Assembly: GCA_902776475.1 (NCBI GenBank)
Contig: CACYQD010000017.1
Span: 1 to 64,000, forward strand
Reading direction: 5' to 3'
Origin: an uncultured Prevotellaceae bacterium
GTDB lineage: Bacteria > Bacteroidota > Bacteroidia > Bacteroidales > Bacteroidaceae
Length of the DNA: 64,000 bases
Below, piece after piece: positions 7,947 through 16,910 of the stretch; within the stretch, counting starts at the first letter, position 1, and each line of letters begins with the position of its first letter. The notes under the pieces were generated by a model that worked only from the letters and a program-made list of their open reading frames with translations, had not been told where the DNA came from and did no database searches. Position numbers and translations under genes: made by a program.

Positions 7947-9485
7947 TTATATCCGGTTTTTCAATTTCAACACTTTAAAAACGACCACCGAGGCGGCGGC
8001 TAAGAAGACATAGATCATCAGCACCTGCAGGCGGTTGATGGTGATCGGTTCGATGCTCGCGCCGGGGAGAGAAGACACCCATCTCACCATCTGGGTCTGA
8101 CACCCCACGACTGCGGCCAAGGCCTTGGCCACCCAGGGCAACAAGGAAGGCAGGAGGGAAGCGGCAAGCATGGCTGCCGTGAGATAAAGCACCAGCGTGG
8201 CCAAAGGAATGACGATGAAATTGGTCAGCAGGAAATAGACGGAGAAGCGCCCGAAATAGTACGCTGTGAGCGGTGCCACACCCAGTTGGGCGCAACAAGA
8301 CACCACCACCATGGCCCATATCCATTTGATGACGGGGTGGGCAAACAAATACTCTGAAGACACCAGGCCATAGACCGGCTTGTAGAACACAAGGATGGCA
8401 AGCACGGCCATGAACGACATCTGAAATCCCACATCATAGAGGCACATCGGATTGGCAACGAGCATGATGATGGCCGTCAGACCAAGCGCATTGAGCGACA
8501 TGCGCTGCCGATGCAGCATGCCTGCCATGGAATAGATGGTGATCATCGTGGAAGCCCTGACCACAGAAGGAGACAGGCCCGTGAACACCGCATAGGACCA
8601 GATGCCGGCGATGACCAGCCACTCACGCCACATGCCTGAGCGGCGGACTCCCGCCAACAGCGACAGCAGAATATAGATGACGCCTAAATGGAGGCCGGAA
8701 AGGGCAAGCACATGAGAAGCACCTGAAATGGAGTAGATGTCGCGGAGATCATTGGTGAGCCTTGACCGGTCGCCGAGTGCCATGGCCACCGCAATGGCCA
8801 TATCCTCGTCGTCAAGACCAAGGGAGAGATAATGCCGCAGGGTCTGCTGCCTAAATTTCATGGCCGCCAGGATGGTACGGTCGAGATAGGAAAGGCTGGT
8901 AAGGCTGACCGAAGCCTTCCGCCAGTTGCCCGGAAGGATAAGCGTGGTGGCCGTGAAGCCATGACAGCGCAGATAGAGGGGATAGTCAAACTGACTGTGG
9001 TAATAATTCTCAGGAACTTCAAGTCGGGAGGATGCGATGATGCCGTCGCCCACATGGAGGTTCAGCGGCCGCTGCGCCATGGTGTCGCACAAGATGGAGG
9101 CCTTGACCTTGCGGGGCATCGTCTCCTCCCCCACCGTCCAGAGGTCCATTCTCATCACCTTGCCCCGCTGCTGGGGTTCGCTGGCCACCACGGCCTCGTA
9201 GGTCACCGTGTCTGCAGGCAAGGGCCTCTGGAGTGAACGGTTCTGATGCACGACCAGGGTCATGCCCAGCAACAGGGAGGCCAGGCACAGCAATGCTCCC
9301 TGCAGCACCTCATGACGGCGCAGGCACACCGCCAGGACCACGCTGACCACAAAGGCGCCCAAAGACACCCACTCCCCATACCGGCCCAAGAGGGCGTCTG
9401 TCTCATAGCCGAGGAAAACGCCTGCGGCGAGGAAGACAGCTATGCGCAGCAGGGGGAAGAGTTGGATGGGGCCATTGATCCTCAT
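7947..9485 (-). CDS. comEC: ComEC/Rec2-family membrane protein
   Basis: 512 residues, almost entirely membrane segments. A DUF4131-like soluble insert lies at about 90-190, and the ComEC/Rec2 signature ISGASHVLALSGLHLGVIY lies at about 253-271. ComEC proteins form the inner-membrane channel that takes up single-stranded DNA. This one ends just after its last membrane helices (KVLKLKNRI) and lacks the C-terminal metallo-beta-lactamase domain of full-length ComEC, so DNA uptake is likely but not certain. It starts 6 bp after the stop of the ATP-grasp gene and is presumably cotranscribed with it. Confidence 0.85.
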   Translation of the reverse strand: MRINGPIQLFPLLRIAVFLAAGVFLGYETDALLGRYGEWVSLGAFVVSVVLAVCLRRHEVLQGALLCLASLLLGMTLVVHQNRSLQRPLPADTVTYEAVVASEPQQRGKVMRMDLWTVGEETMPRKVKASILCDTMAQRPLNLHVGDGIIASSRLEVPENYYHSQFDYPLYLRCHGFTATTLILPGNWRKASVSLTSLSYLDRTILAAMKFRQQTLRHYLSLGLDDEDMAIAVAMALGDRSRLTNDLRDIYSISGASHVLALSGLHLGVIYILLSLLAGVRRSGMWREWLVIAGIWSYAVFTGLSPSVVRASTMITIYSMAGMLHRQRMSLNALGLTAIIMLVANPMCLYDVGFQMSFMAVLAILVFYKPVYGLVSSEYLFAHPVIKWIWAMVVVSCCAQLGVAPLTAYYFGRFSVYFLLTNFIVIPLATLVLYLTAAMLAASLLPSLLPWVAKALAAVVGCQTQMVRWVSSLPGASIEPITINRLQVLMIYVFLAAASVVVFKVLKLKNRI

Positions 9486-9491
9486 GATGTC

Positions 9492-10442
9492 TTATGCCCG
9501 GTCCAACAAATACTGCAAAGGAATCTTATGACCTACCAGATGGAGCAAGTCCATGTCGGCCATGTCATTGCCCTCGATAATCTCTATGCCGGTCTTCGTG
9601 ACAGCGACATCCCATCCCAAATACCTCAGTGCGGGGGTGATGGAAGCCGCCTTGCGCACCGTCTCCAGCACTTCCTGCCAACGGGGGACATGGAAGCCCA
9701 CCACGGTACGGTCGGTGCCGGGATGAATCAGGATGACGGGCTCGAAATCGGAGAGCACTCCCTTGCCCTCGACGATGCCCGATGCCAGGTCAACAGGATA
9801 GACGACACCTCCCTGATGGAAATTATCGACCACAGCATCTCCCACGCCGACGCGAAACAGGGCCTTGATGACCTCGATGCGGCCTTGCTTGTCGATGACG
9901 GTATAGACCCTCAGCGTGTTGACCGACTTGCCGCCAAACGACATCCGCTCATCCTGTTCGACGACTTCCTCCAAGAGGTAGTGATGGCCGCACAATTTCC
10001 CGAGGAGCTCGTCGTCGACATCCCGGGCCTGAAGGATGGCAATGCCAAAGCCCTGGGTGCCGATATTGGGCTTGGCAAACACCCTGCCCTGCTGTCGGAT
10101 GAACGCGCTCACCTGGTCTTTGTTGGACGCATCGCACTGGATCCATGCCCTTTTGGCGACATCCTTGTAAAGCTGATGAAACTGGCTCTTGTTGTTGACA
10201 CAAGGAACGAATTTCCGGTCGTTGAACCGTTTGTAGAGAGGTGCTGTGCGCCCACTGGTCAGGAACGCCTCCCGCTCCTTGGGCGACAACCGGTAAAACT
10301 TCCCGACGGTATAGTCGTAGATGTCGCATTTATAGCGGATTTTCGAATAGATCAAGTCGGACATGACACAGAGGAAATTGCGTCCCGTCTTCCCTGACAC
10401 CTCCTTGCTGGCAAGGATGACTTTCTGGAAAGCAGATGGCAT
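9492..10442 (-). CDS. Sugar-transfer associated ATP-grasp enzyme
   Basis: 316 residues. I use the ATG at 10442 (MPSAFQKVI) rather than the in-frame TTG two codons upstream. The central and C-terminal parts have ATP-grasp features: RVFAKPNIGTQGFGI (nucleotide-binding Lys and Gly loop), then YLLEEVVEQD, SVNTLRVYTVI, and a C-terminal metal/nucleotide region EIIEGNDMADMD. This is the pattern of the sugar-transfer associated ATP-grasp family (ATPgrasp_ST), found with polysaccharide and teichoic-acid-like loci; enzymes of this fold join a carboxylate to an amine or thiol using ATP. The substrate is unknown. It is directly followed by comEC with a 6-bp gap, an unexpected partner. Confidence 0.8.
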   Translation of the reverse strand: MPSAFQKVILASKEVSGKTGRNFLCVMSDLIYSKIRYKCDIYDYTVGKFYRLSPKEREAFLTSGRTAPLYKRFNDRKFVPCVNNKSQFHQLYKDVAKRAWIQCDASNKDQVSAFIRQQGRVFAKPNIGTQGFGIAILQARDVDDELLGKLCGHHYLLEEVVEQDERMSFGGKSVNTLRVYTVIDKQGRIEVIKALFRVGVGDAVVDNFHQGGVVYPVDLASGIVEGKGVLSDFEPVILIHPGTDRTVVGFHVPRWQEVLETVRKAASITPALRYLGWDVAVTKTGIEIIEGNDMADMDLLHLVGHKIPLQYLLDRA

Positions 10443-10466
10443 AAGCAAATGATTGTTGGATGAAAG

Positions 10467-10499
10467 TCATCGGAGCCACCTGAAGGGCGGCTCCGATGA
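10467..10499 (-). terminator. Terminator of the nuo operon
   Basis: TCATCGGAGCC at 10467-10477 pairs with GGCTCCGATGA at 10489-10499. It lies between the nuoN stop and the ATP-grasp start and is followed on the minus strand by a weak CTTTC tract, so it may also allow read-through. Confidence 0.6.
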
Positions 10500-10521
10500 T
10501 ATGATGCATAAAAATGTGTGA

Positions 10522-11976
10522 TCAGAACTTGTCTGCGGCTGCGTAGATCCAGTCGTAGATGCAGCTTGCGACACCGAAGAAGGCGATGCCGGCCGTGCAA
10601 AGGGCGAGAGCCAACTTGGTGTTGACATCACTCTTGAACGTGGGCAACGGTTTCTCAGTCTTCTTGATATACATGGCCTTGACGATGAGCAGATAGTAGT
10701 AGAGACTCACCACCGTGTTGACCAAGGCGATGAACACCACGATATAAGCCCATGTGCCGATGGTCGTGTCGAACGTATGTCCGCTCACACCTGCCATGAA
10801 GACGAAGAACTTGCTGAACATACCGGCAAACGGAGGAATACCGGCCAGTGAGAACAGCGCCAGTGTCATGAGGAACGACAGTTTCGGGTTGGTGGTATAG
10901 AAACCATCGTAGGCATCCATGTTGGTCGTGCCGCCATTGTTCTGCTCCACCACATTGATGACGCTGAACACGGCGAGGTTGGCCACCACATAGACCAGGA
11001 CATAGAACGACAGTGCCGTGATGCCCATGGTCTGCTCACCCGTCACGGCCAGCATGATGTAACCGGCCTGGGAGATGGAACTGAACGCCATGAAGCGCTT
11101 CAGGTCTTTCTGACGGATGGCGAAGAGGTTGGCCACGGTGATACTCAGCACAATCACCACATAGAGGAAATAATGCCACTGGGTATAGAGAGCGGGGAAC
11201 ACCTTGAACAGGATGGCCATGAACGTGAAGGCTGCAGCGCCCTTGGAAGCCACACTCAGGTAGCCCGTCACGGTGGTGGGAGCACCCTCGTAGGTGTCGG
11301 CTGTCCAGAAGTGGAACGGCACAAGCGAGATCTTGAAGCCCAGTCCGCTGAAGAAGAACACCATGCCCATCACGGTCAGGGTATTGGCGGAGAGATTGGC
11401 TGCCACGTCGCCGAAATACAGCGTGCCGCAGGCACCATAGAGCAGGGAGATGCCGAAGAGCATCACACCGCTCGAGAAAGCAGCGGTCAGAATATACTTG
11501 GCAGCAGCCTCAGCGGAGTTGTTGCGGTGCTTGTCGAGCGCCACAAGGCAGGCCATGGGGATGGAGGCCATCTCCAGTCCGAGATAGAACAGGAGGAAAT
11601 GGCCGGCCGACATCATCATGAACATACCCAGAAGGGTGGAGGCCACGAGCATGTAGAACTCTCCCTCACGAGCCTTGCCCTCCTCGGAGGTGATCCAGGG
11701 ACGGCTCATGATGACCACGATGAGCGAAGCCAGCGCGAGGATGGCCTTCATCACGTTGACAGCCTGAGAAGTGACATACATGCCACCGAAGGCCGACTTG
11801 GGTTCAAGCGGCAGGATGCACACCACAGTGAGCACACCCATGAGCACACAGGCGAACGGGTTGAACCAACCGCGGCTGTCGTCTTTCTCGGAGGCGAAAT
11901 CAGCAATGAAGAATGCGATCAGAATGGCCACGAGGATGGCCTCTGGAATCATATTTAGAAATTGACTGTAATTCAT
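10522..11976 (-). CDS. nuoN: NADH-quinone oxidoreductase-type subunit N
   Basis: 484-residue, about 14-helix membrane subunit of the proton-pumping arm of complex I. It belongs to the antiporter-like family (LLFYLGLEMASIPMACLVAL, then WTADTYEGAPTTVTGYLSVASK, the conserved Lys-bearing region). Length and start (MNYSQFLNMIPEAILV) fit the family. It is the last gene of the nuo operon, 13 bp after nuoM, followed by a terminator hairpin. Confidence 0.95.
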   Translation of the reverse strand: MNYSQFLNMIPEAILVAILIAFFIADFASEKDDSRGWFNPFACVLMGVLTVVCILPLEPKSAFGGMYVTSQAVNVMKAILALASLIVVIMSRPWITSEEGKAREGEFYMLVASTLLGMFMMMSAGHFLLFYLGLEMASIPMACLVALDKHRNNSAEAAAKYILTAAFSSGVMLFGISLLYGACGTLYFGDVAANLSANTLTVMGMVFFFSGLGFKISLVPFHFWTADTYEGAPTTVTGYLSVASKGAAAFTFMAILFKVFPALYTQWHYFLYVVIVLSITVANLFAIRQKDLKRFMAFSSISQAGYIMLAVTGEQTMGITALSFYVLVYVVANLAVFSVINVVEQNNGGTTNMDAYDGFYTTNPKLSFLMTLALFSLAGIPPFAGMFSKFFVFMAGVSGHTFDTTIGTWAYIVVFIALVNTVVSLYYYLLIVKAMYIKKTEKPLPTFKSDVNTKLALALCTAGIAFFGVASCIYDWIYAAADKF

Positions 11977-11989
11977 ATCACTTCATGTT

Positions 11990-13495
11990 TTATGGTTGGA
12001 TAACGGAGAGGATCGGAGCCACGGCGTCGGAGATGACATTGCTGGCCCACATCGGGAAGATACCGAGGGCTGCGACACAGAAAATCAGGCAGCAGACAGC
12101 GACACGCTCGTCCCAGGTGGCATCGGTGAGTTCCTCATAATGCGGGTCGGCCACCTTCTGGTAGAGGATCTTGCCCACCACGCGGAGGATATAGACTGCC
12201 GTCACCACGATACTGCCGCAGGCGATGATCGTGGCCGTGCGGTGGAACACGTCGTTGTTCTCGAACGAACCGACGAAGATGGTCATCTCAGCCACGAAGC
12301 CCGAGAAACCAGGCAGACCGAGGTTGGCCAGACCGGCGAGCACATAGCCCACAGCCAGGAAAGGCATGATCTTCATCAGACCACCGAGCTTGCGCACGTC
12401 GCGGGTGTGGGTACGGCCGTAGATCATACCGATGAGGGCAAAGAAGAGGGCCGTCATCAAACCGTGGGAGAGCATCTGGATGATGGCACCCGTACAGGAG
12501 GTGCGGGTCATCATCAGGATGGCGAAGAGCACCAGACCGCAGTGTGACACCGACGAGTAGGCATTGATGTACTTCAAGTCGGTCTGCACACAGGCAGACA
12601 GGGCACCATAGACCACGGAGATGGTGGTGAGGATGATGAAGATCCAGGACAGTTCCTGTGCGGCATGGGGAAGAAGATACATGGCGATGCGGAAGCAGCC
12701 GTATCCACCGAGCTTCATCAGCACACCAGCGTGGAGCATCGACACTGCCGTAGGCGCGGAAGCGTGACCGTCGGGGCTCCATGTGTGGAACGGGAAGAGC
12801 GCGCCCAGCACACCGAAACCGATGAAGACAAACGGGAAGAGGATGTTCTGCACATGGTCGGGAATGGCCATGCCCGGCAGACTGTTGTTCTGTGCGATCT
12901 CCACCACATTCATCGTCGAGGCGCCACTGAAGAAGTAGATGCCCAGGATACCCAGGATCAGCAAGGCCGAACCGCCCATCAGCATCAGCGTCAGTTTCAT
13001 GGCCGAATATTCCTTCGCGCCACTGCCCCAGACACCGATCAGGAGATACATCGGGATAAGAGCCACCTCATAGAACATGAACATGGTGAACATGTCGGTG
13101 CTGATGAAGAAGCCATAGACACCCGAGCTCAACAGCGTGAACCAGAGGAAATACTCCTTGGTGAGCGGTTTGAGCTGCCATGAGGCGAACGTGCCGGTGA
13201 ACACGATAATGCTCGACAGCAGCAGCATCACGACGGAGATGCCATCGACACCCACGGAATAGGCGATGTGCAACGGACGGAACCATGTATGCGTGGCGGT
13301 GTAGAGCATGGGATACGTCTCAGCCGGCATCGACTGACGGAGATGAATGAAATCGATGGTCAGATAGATGGACAGCAGGAGCAACAGTGAGGATCCCACC
13401 ACCATCACACCACGAACCTGATTGAGCGTGCGGGCAAGCCAGAGGCCCAGCAGCATCAGGACGGGTATTATTACGAAAATTGTCAATATACTCAT
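11990..13495 (-). CDS. nuoM: NADH-quinone oxidoreductase-type subunit M
   Basis: 501-residue antiporter-like membrane subunit of complex I. Characteristic regions are FMFYEVALIPMYLLIGVWG (conserved Glu), FPFHTWSPDGHASAPTAVS and LGLPGFSGFVAE. It pumps protons in response to quinone reduction. The gene lies between nuoL (12-bp gap) and nuoN. Confidence 0.96.
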   Translation of the reverse strand: MSILTIFVIIPVLMLLGLWLARTLNQVRGVMVVGSSLLLLLSIYLTIDFIHLRQSMPAETYPMLYTATHTWFRPLHIAYSVGVDGISVVMLLLSSIIVFTGTFASWQLKPLTKEYFLWFTLLSSGVYGFFISTDMFTMFMFYEVALIPMYLLIGVWGSGAKEYSAMKLTLMLMGGSALLILGILGIYFFSGASTMNVVEIAQNNSLPGMAIPDHVQNILFPFVFIGFGVLGALFPFHTWSPDGHASAPTAVSMLHAGVLMKLGGYGCFRIAMYLLPHAAQELSWIFIILTTISVVYGALSACVQTDLKYINAYSSVSHCGLVLFAILMMTRTSCTGAIIQMLSHGLMTALFFALIGMIYGRTHTRDVRKLGGLMKIMPFLAVGYVLAGLANLGLPGFSGFVAEMTIFVGSFENNDVFHRTATIIACGSIVVTAVYILRVVGKILYQKVADPHYEELTDATWDERVAVCCLIFCVAALGIFPMWASNVISDAVAPILSVIQP

Positions 13496-13507
13496 GTCTT
13501 CAGTCTT

Positions 13508-15499
13508 TTACAATGCGCATAACAATAATAAGGTTAAAGCCACCGTTCCGGTGAGGAACCAAACGGCATACTGGCGCACGTCGCCGCTCTGCCATCCACG
13601 GATGCTCTCACCCGCCTCGCTGGCACCCCAGGCCATGAAGTTGAACGTGCCGTCGATGACATGGCGGTCGAACCAGGCGATGGGTTTGGAGACGAGGTTG
13701 AAGATGATCTTATGGGTGATGAAGAGCCACACCTCATCCAGATAGAAACGCTTGTAGGCTGCCCTGTGCAGGCGGGGAAGCGCAGCATAGAGCTTGTCGG
13801 CCACGGGCTGTTTCTCTCCCTTATAAATATAGGTGGCCAAAGCGATGCTCAGGATGGCGATGACGGTAGAGGTCAAGGCAATCTGAGTGTTGAAGTGGAT
13901 GGTGTAGTCCTGGCCGTTGGCAGAGACGAAACTACCGAACGAACCGCCCCAGCCGAGGAAACCTGCCAAGGTGGTATAGACACCCACGCCCACGGTGATC
14001 ACCGAGAGGATGATCAGGGGCACCGTCATGGTGAGCGGAGCCTCATGCGGCGTGTGGTGCTCATGGGCCTCCTTGTTCTCTGTTCCCCAGAAGATGCCGA
14101 AGTAGAGGCGGAACATGTAGAACGCCGTCATGGCGGCGATGCCGGTCATGATCCAGCCCACCACGGGACTGTAGGCGAAACAAGCCGTGATGATCTCATC
14201 CTTCGAGCTGAATCCCGAGAAGAACGGGATGCCGGCGATGGCCAGACAACTGATGAGGAAGGTGAGGTGGGTGACGGGCATGTACTTGCGCAGACCACCC
14301 ATGAGAGCCATCTCATTGGAATGCACGGCATGGATGACGCAGCCGGCGCAGAGGAAGAGACAAGCCTTGAACATGGCATGGGTGAAGAGGTGGAACATAC
14401 CTGCCATGTAGCCGAGCTGCGTGTGGTTGTCGAGCACGGCCTCATGGCCGGGCAGGCACACGCCGATGGCCACCATCATGAAGGCAATCTGCGAGATGGT
14501 GGAGAATGCCAGCACACGCTTGATATCGGTCTGCGCGCAGGCCACGGCAGCGGCGTAGAAGGCGGTGAAGACACCCACCCATACGACGATGCTCATGGTC
14601 TGGGGAGCATACTCTATCCAGAGCGGGAACATACGGGCCAGCTGGAAGACACCGGCCACCACCATCGTAGCGGCGTGGATCAATGCCGACACAGGGGTCG
14701 GACCCTCCATGGCGTCGGGCAGCCAGATGTGCAACGGGAACATGGCACTCTTGCCGGCGCCGCCGATGAACATCAGCACCAGGGCTGTGGGCAGGATGAA
14801 TCCGGCGGCAGCGAAAGCCTTGGCCGTATTGCATGCGATGAACGGAGTGGTGCCGTCGCCCATCACCACGTTGGGCACGAACGAGAAGCTGAACGACTCC
14901 GTGTAATAGCCGAAAATCAGGATACCGATGAGGAAGAACATATCGGCGAAGCGGGTGACGATGAACGCCTTCTTGGAAGCCGCCACGGCGGTATGCAGCT
15001 GGTAGTAGAAACCGATGAGCAGATAAGAGCTCACGCCCACCAATTCCCAGAAGAGGTACATCTGGAAGATGTTGGTGGCCACGACCAGTCCGAGCATCGA
15101 CATGGTGAAGAGCGACAGGAACGCATAGTAGCGCTGGAAGCCCTTCTCACCGTGCATGTATCCGAAAGAGTAGATGTGGACCATGAAACTCACGGTCGAG
15201 ATGACGATGAGCATCACCACCGACAGAGGATCGAGCAGGATGCCCATGTCGAAATGCAGGTTGCCCAGGGGCAGCCAGGTGAAGTTGTAGGGCACGAAGG
15301 TCTGATAGGTGCCGTCGGCCAACCTGTCGGCTCCGAAATACTTGAGTGCGGTGAAGTAGGACAAGACGGTGACCAGTCCGAGCGACGTGGTACCAATCCA
15401 TCCAGCCACCTTATGTGACATCTTCATACCACACAGTCCCAGTACAAGGAAAGAGAGTGCGGGCAGGAGAAGTATCAGAAAGACATAACTGTAATCCAT
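13508..15499 (-). CDS. nuoL: NADH-quinone oxidoreductase-type subunit L
   Basis: 663-residue distal antiporter-like subunit with the typical long C-terminal extension containing the lateral amphipathic helix. Visible signatures: YLFWELVGVSSYLLIGFYY, FPLHIWLPDAMEGPTPVSAL and GIPFFSGFSSKDEI. The length fits the family. It belongs to the nuo operon, with an 18-bp gap after nuoK. A long open frame on the opposite strand of this gene is a His/Glu-rich shadow, not a gene. Confidence 0.96.
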   Translation of the reverse strand: MDYSYVFLILLLPALSFLVLGLCGMKMSHKVAGWIGTTSLGLVTVLSYFTALKYFGADRLADGTYQTFVPYNFTWLPLGNLHFDMGILLDPLSVVMLIVISTVSFMVHIYSFGYMHGEKGFQRYYAFLSLFTMSMLGLVVATNIFQMYLFWELVGVSSYLLIGFYYQLHTAVAASKKAFIVTRFADMFFLIGILIFGYYTESFSFSFVPNVVMGDGTTPFIACNTAKAFAAAGFILPTALVLMFIGGAGKSAMFPLHIWLPDAMEGPTPVSALIHAATMVVAGVFQLARMFPLWIEYAPQTMSIVVWVGVFTAFYAAAVACAQTDIKRVLAFSTISQIAFMMVAIGVCLPGHEAVLDNHTQLGYMAGMFHLFTHAMFKACLFLCAGCVIHAVHSNEMALMGGLRKYMPVTHLTFLISCLAIAGIPFFSGFSSKDEIITACFAYSPVVGWIMTGIAAMTAFYMFRLYFGIFWGTENKEAHEHHTPHEAPLTMTVPLIILSVITVGVGVYTTLAGFLGWGGSFGSFVSANGQDYTIHFNTQIALTSTVIAILSIALATYIYKGEKQPVADKLYAALPRLHRAAYKRFYLDEVWLFITHKIIFNLVSKPIAWFDRHVIDGTFNFMAWGASEAGESIRGWQSGDVRQYAVWFLTGTVALTLLLLCAL

Positions 15500-15517
15500 G
15501 TTTCAGAATGTTTTAAA

Positions 15518-15826
15518 TTATAGTTTCATGTTTTCAATACTGTTCACCTGATCGCTGTGGAACCTGCGGTAAACATTGATGATGATTGCGACAGCCACCG
15601 CCGTCTCCGCGGCAGCGACGCCGATGGAGAAGAGGGTGAAGAAGAAGCCTTCGAGTTGCCCCGGGAAAAGCAGGCGGTTGAACACCGCGAAGTTGATGTC
15701 AACAGCATTGAGGACAAGTTCGATGGAGATGAGCATCGCGATCAAGTTGCGACGTGTCACGAAGCCGAAGACCCCGATAAAAAACAGCAAAGTGCTGAGA
15801 ATGAGGAAAAATTCTACTGGTATCAT
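15518..15826 (-). CDS. nuoK: NADH-quinone oxidoreductase-type subunit K
   Basis: 102-residue, three-helix membrane subunit (MrpC-like). Its conserved Glu residues lie in NLIAMLISIELVLNAVDINF and in GVAAAETAVAVAIIINVYR, which form part of the proton path. It starts one base after the nuoJ stop, so the two are probably translationally coupled. Confidence 0.96.
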   Translation of the reverse strand: MIPVEFFLILSTLLFFIGVFGFVTRRNLIAMLISIELVLNAVDINFAVFNRLLFPGQLEGFFFTLFSIGVAAAETAVAVAIIINVYRRFHSDQVNSIENMKL

Positions 15827-15827
15827 A

Positions 15828-16337
15828 TTACTTGTCCTTTCTTGAGATGACTATACCGCCTATGATGCAGGCCAGGAGGAAGACGGAGATGAACTCGAAG
15901 GGGAGCACATACTGGTATTTCTCCGAACCCATGAGGGTATTGCCGACCAGTTTCATCGGCACCTCCTCATTGGGGATGGCCAGGCTAACGAATTTTTGCT
16001 TGAGAAGAATCAATAACACCATGACGCAGCCTGCAACGGCAGCGAGGCAGCCGGCCAGCATCCGTCCGCCATGAAGGCGTTCGGAAAGGCCCTGCAGCGT
16101 GCGTTTCGAGACAAGCTGGATGGCGAAGATGTAGATCATCGTGATACCGCCGGCATAGACACTCACCTGGGCTGCACCGAGGAAGGTGTAGTCGAGGAGG
16201 AAATAGATGCCGGCCACGCCGAAGAGCACGAAGAGCAGGAAAGTGGCAGCCCTCATGATGCTCTTTGTTGAGACACAAAGGATGGCCGAACCAAGTATGA
16301 CGACGGCCAAGATGCAGAACATTACGATATTAGCCAT
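15828..16337 (-). CDS. nuoJ: NADH-quinone oxidoreductase-type subunit J
   Basis: 169 residues, five predicted membrane helices (for example ATFLLFVLFGVAGIYFLL and QVSVYAGGITMIYIFAI, the latter holding the conserved YAGGI motif near the pi-bulge helix). Length and motif fit NuoJ. It starts 5 bp after nuoI. Confidence 0.95.
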   Translation of the reverse strand: MANIVMFCILAVVILGSAILCVSTKSIMRAATFLLFVLFGVAGIYFLLDYTFLGAAQVSVYAGGITMIYIFAIQLVSKRTLQGLSERLHGGRMLAGCLAAVAGCVMVLLILLKQKFVSLAIPNEEVPMKLVGNTLMGSEKYQYVLPFEFISVFLLACIIGGIVISRKDK

Positions 16338-16342
16338 ATTCC

Positions 16343-16885
16343 CTATTTCGTTTTGGTGTTGAACTTACCGATTGTGATATCCGCGCCGCCCTCGATGAGT
16401 CCGGGCAGTGAACCGCCCTGATAGACTTCCTTGTCGAGGTGGAGGACGAGAGAGCCTCTGTCAAACACGGCATTCTCAAAATCGTTGGTGAACTCTATCG
16501 CGTCGAAGTTGCAGGCATTGGTGCAGAGCTGGCAGAACATGCAGTCGCCCAGGTCATACTGATAGTCGAGCAGGGCGCGTTTTTTCTTGCCGGTAGCCTC
16601 ATCCGTCCGCATCTCCGAGACAATCTTGATGGTCCCGTTGGGGCAAGCCTTCTCACACAGCGTGCAGGCGGTGCATTTGTATGCTCCGTCCTCAGTGCGC
16701 TTGAAGACCAGCCTTCCACGATGACGCTTGGCCACATGGAGCGTGGTTTTGCGGTTTTCGGGATACTGTTCGGTCGACTTGTTGGTGAAGAAGTCCTTGA
16801 AATACTCTTTCCAAGTGACTTTCATTCCCGTGGCAAGCGTCTTCATGCCATCCGCGATACCGCCAAAATATGATTTGTTTTCCAT
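16343..16885 (-). CDS. nuoI: NADH-quinone oxidoreductase-type subunit I, 2x[4Fe-4S] ferredoxin
   Basis: 180-residue peripheral-arm subunit carrying two [4Fe-4S] clusters (N6a/N6b). The two ligand sets are CTACTLCEKACP and CMFCQLCTNACN. It passes electrons toward NuoB. In this operon, which lacks NuoEFG, it is the likely entry point region for electrons from a ferredoxin or other donor. The extended N-terminus (GGIADGMKTLATGMKVTWKE) contains the amphipathic helix that lies on the membrane. Confidence 0.96.
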   Translation of the reverse strand: MENKSYFGGIADGMKTLATGMKVTWKEYFKDFFTNKSTEQYPENRKTTLHVAKRHRGRLVFKRTEDGAYKCTACTLCEKACPNGTIKIVSEMRTDEATGKKKRALLDYQYDLGDCMFCQLCTNACNFDAIEFTNDFENAVFDRGSLVLHLDKEVYQGGSLPGLIEGGADITIGKFNTKTK

Positions 16886-16910
16886 TTTTCTAATCTTTTA
16901 TGAGTGGTCT

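Noticed and set aside
13661-15418. Long His/Glu-rich open frame opposite nuoL
   Set aside because: It is the antisense shadow of a clear nuoL gene; the low-complexity composition comes from reading membrane-helix codons backwards, and there is no promoter or start context.
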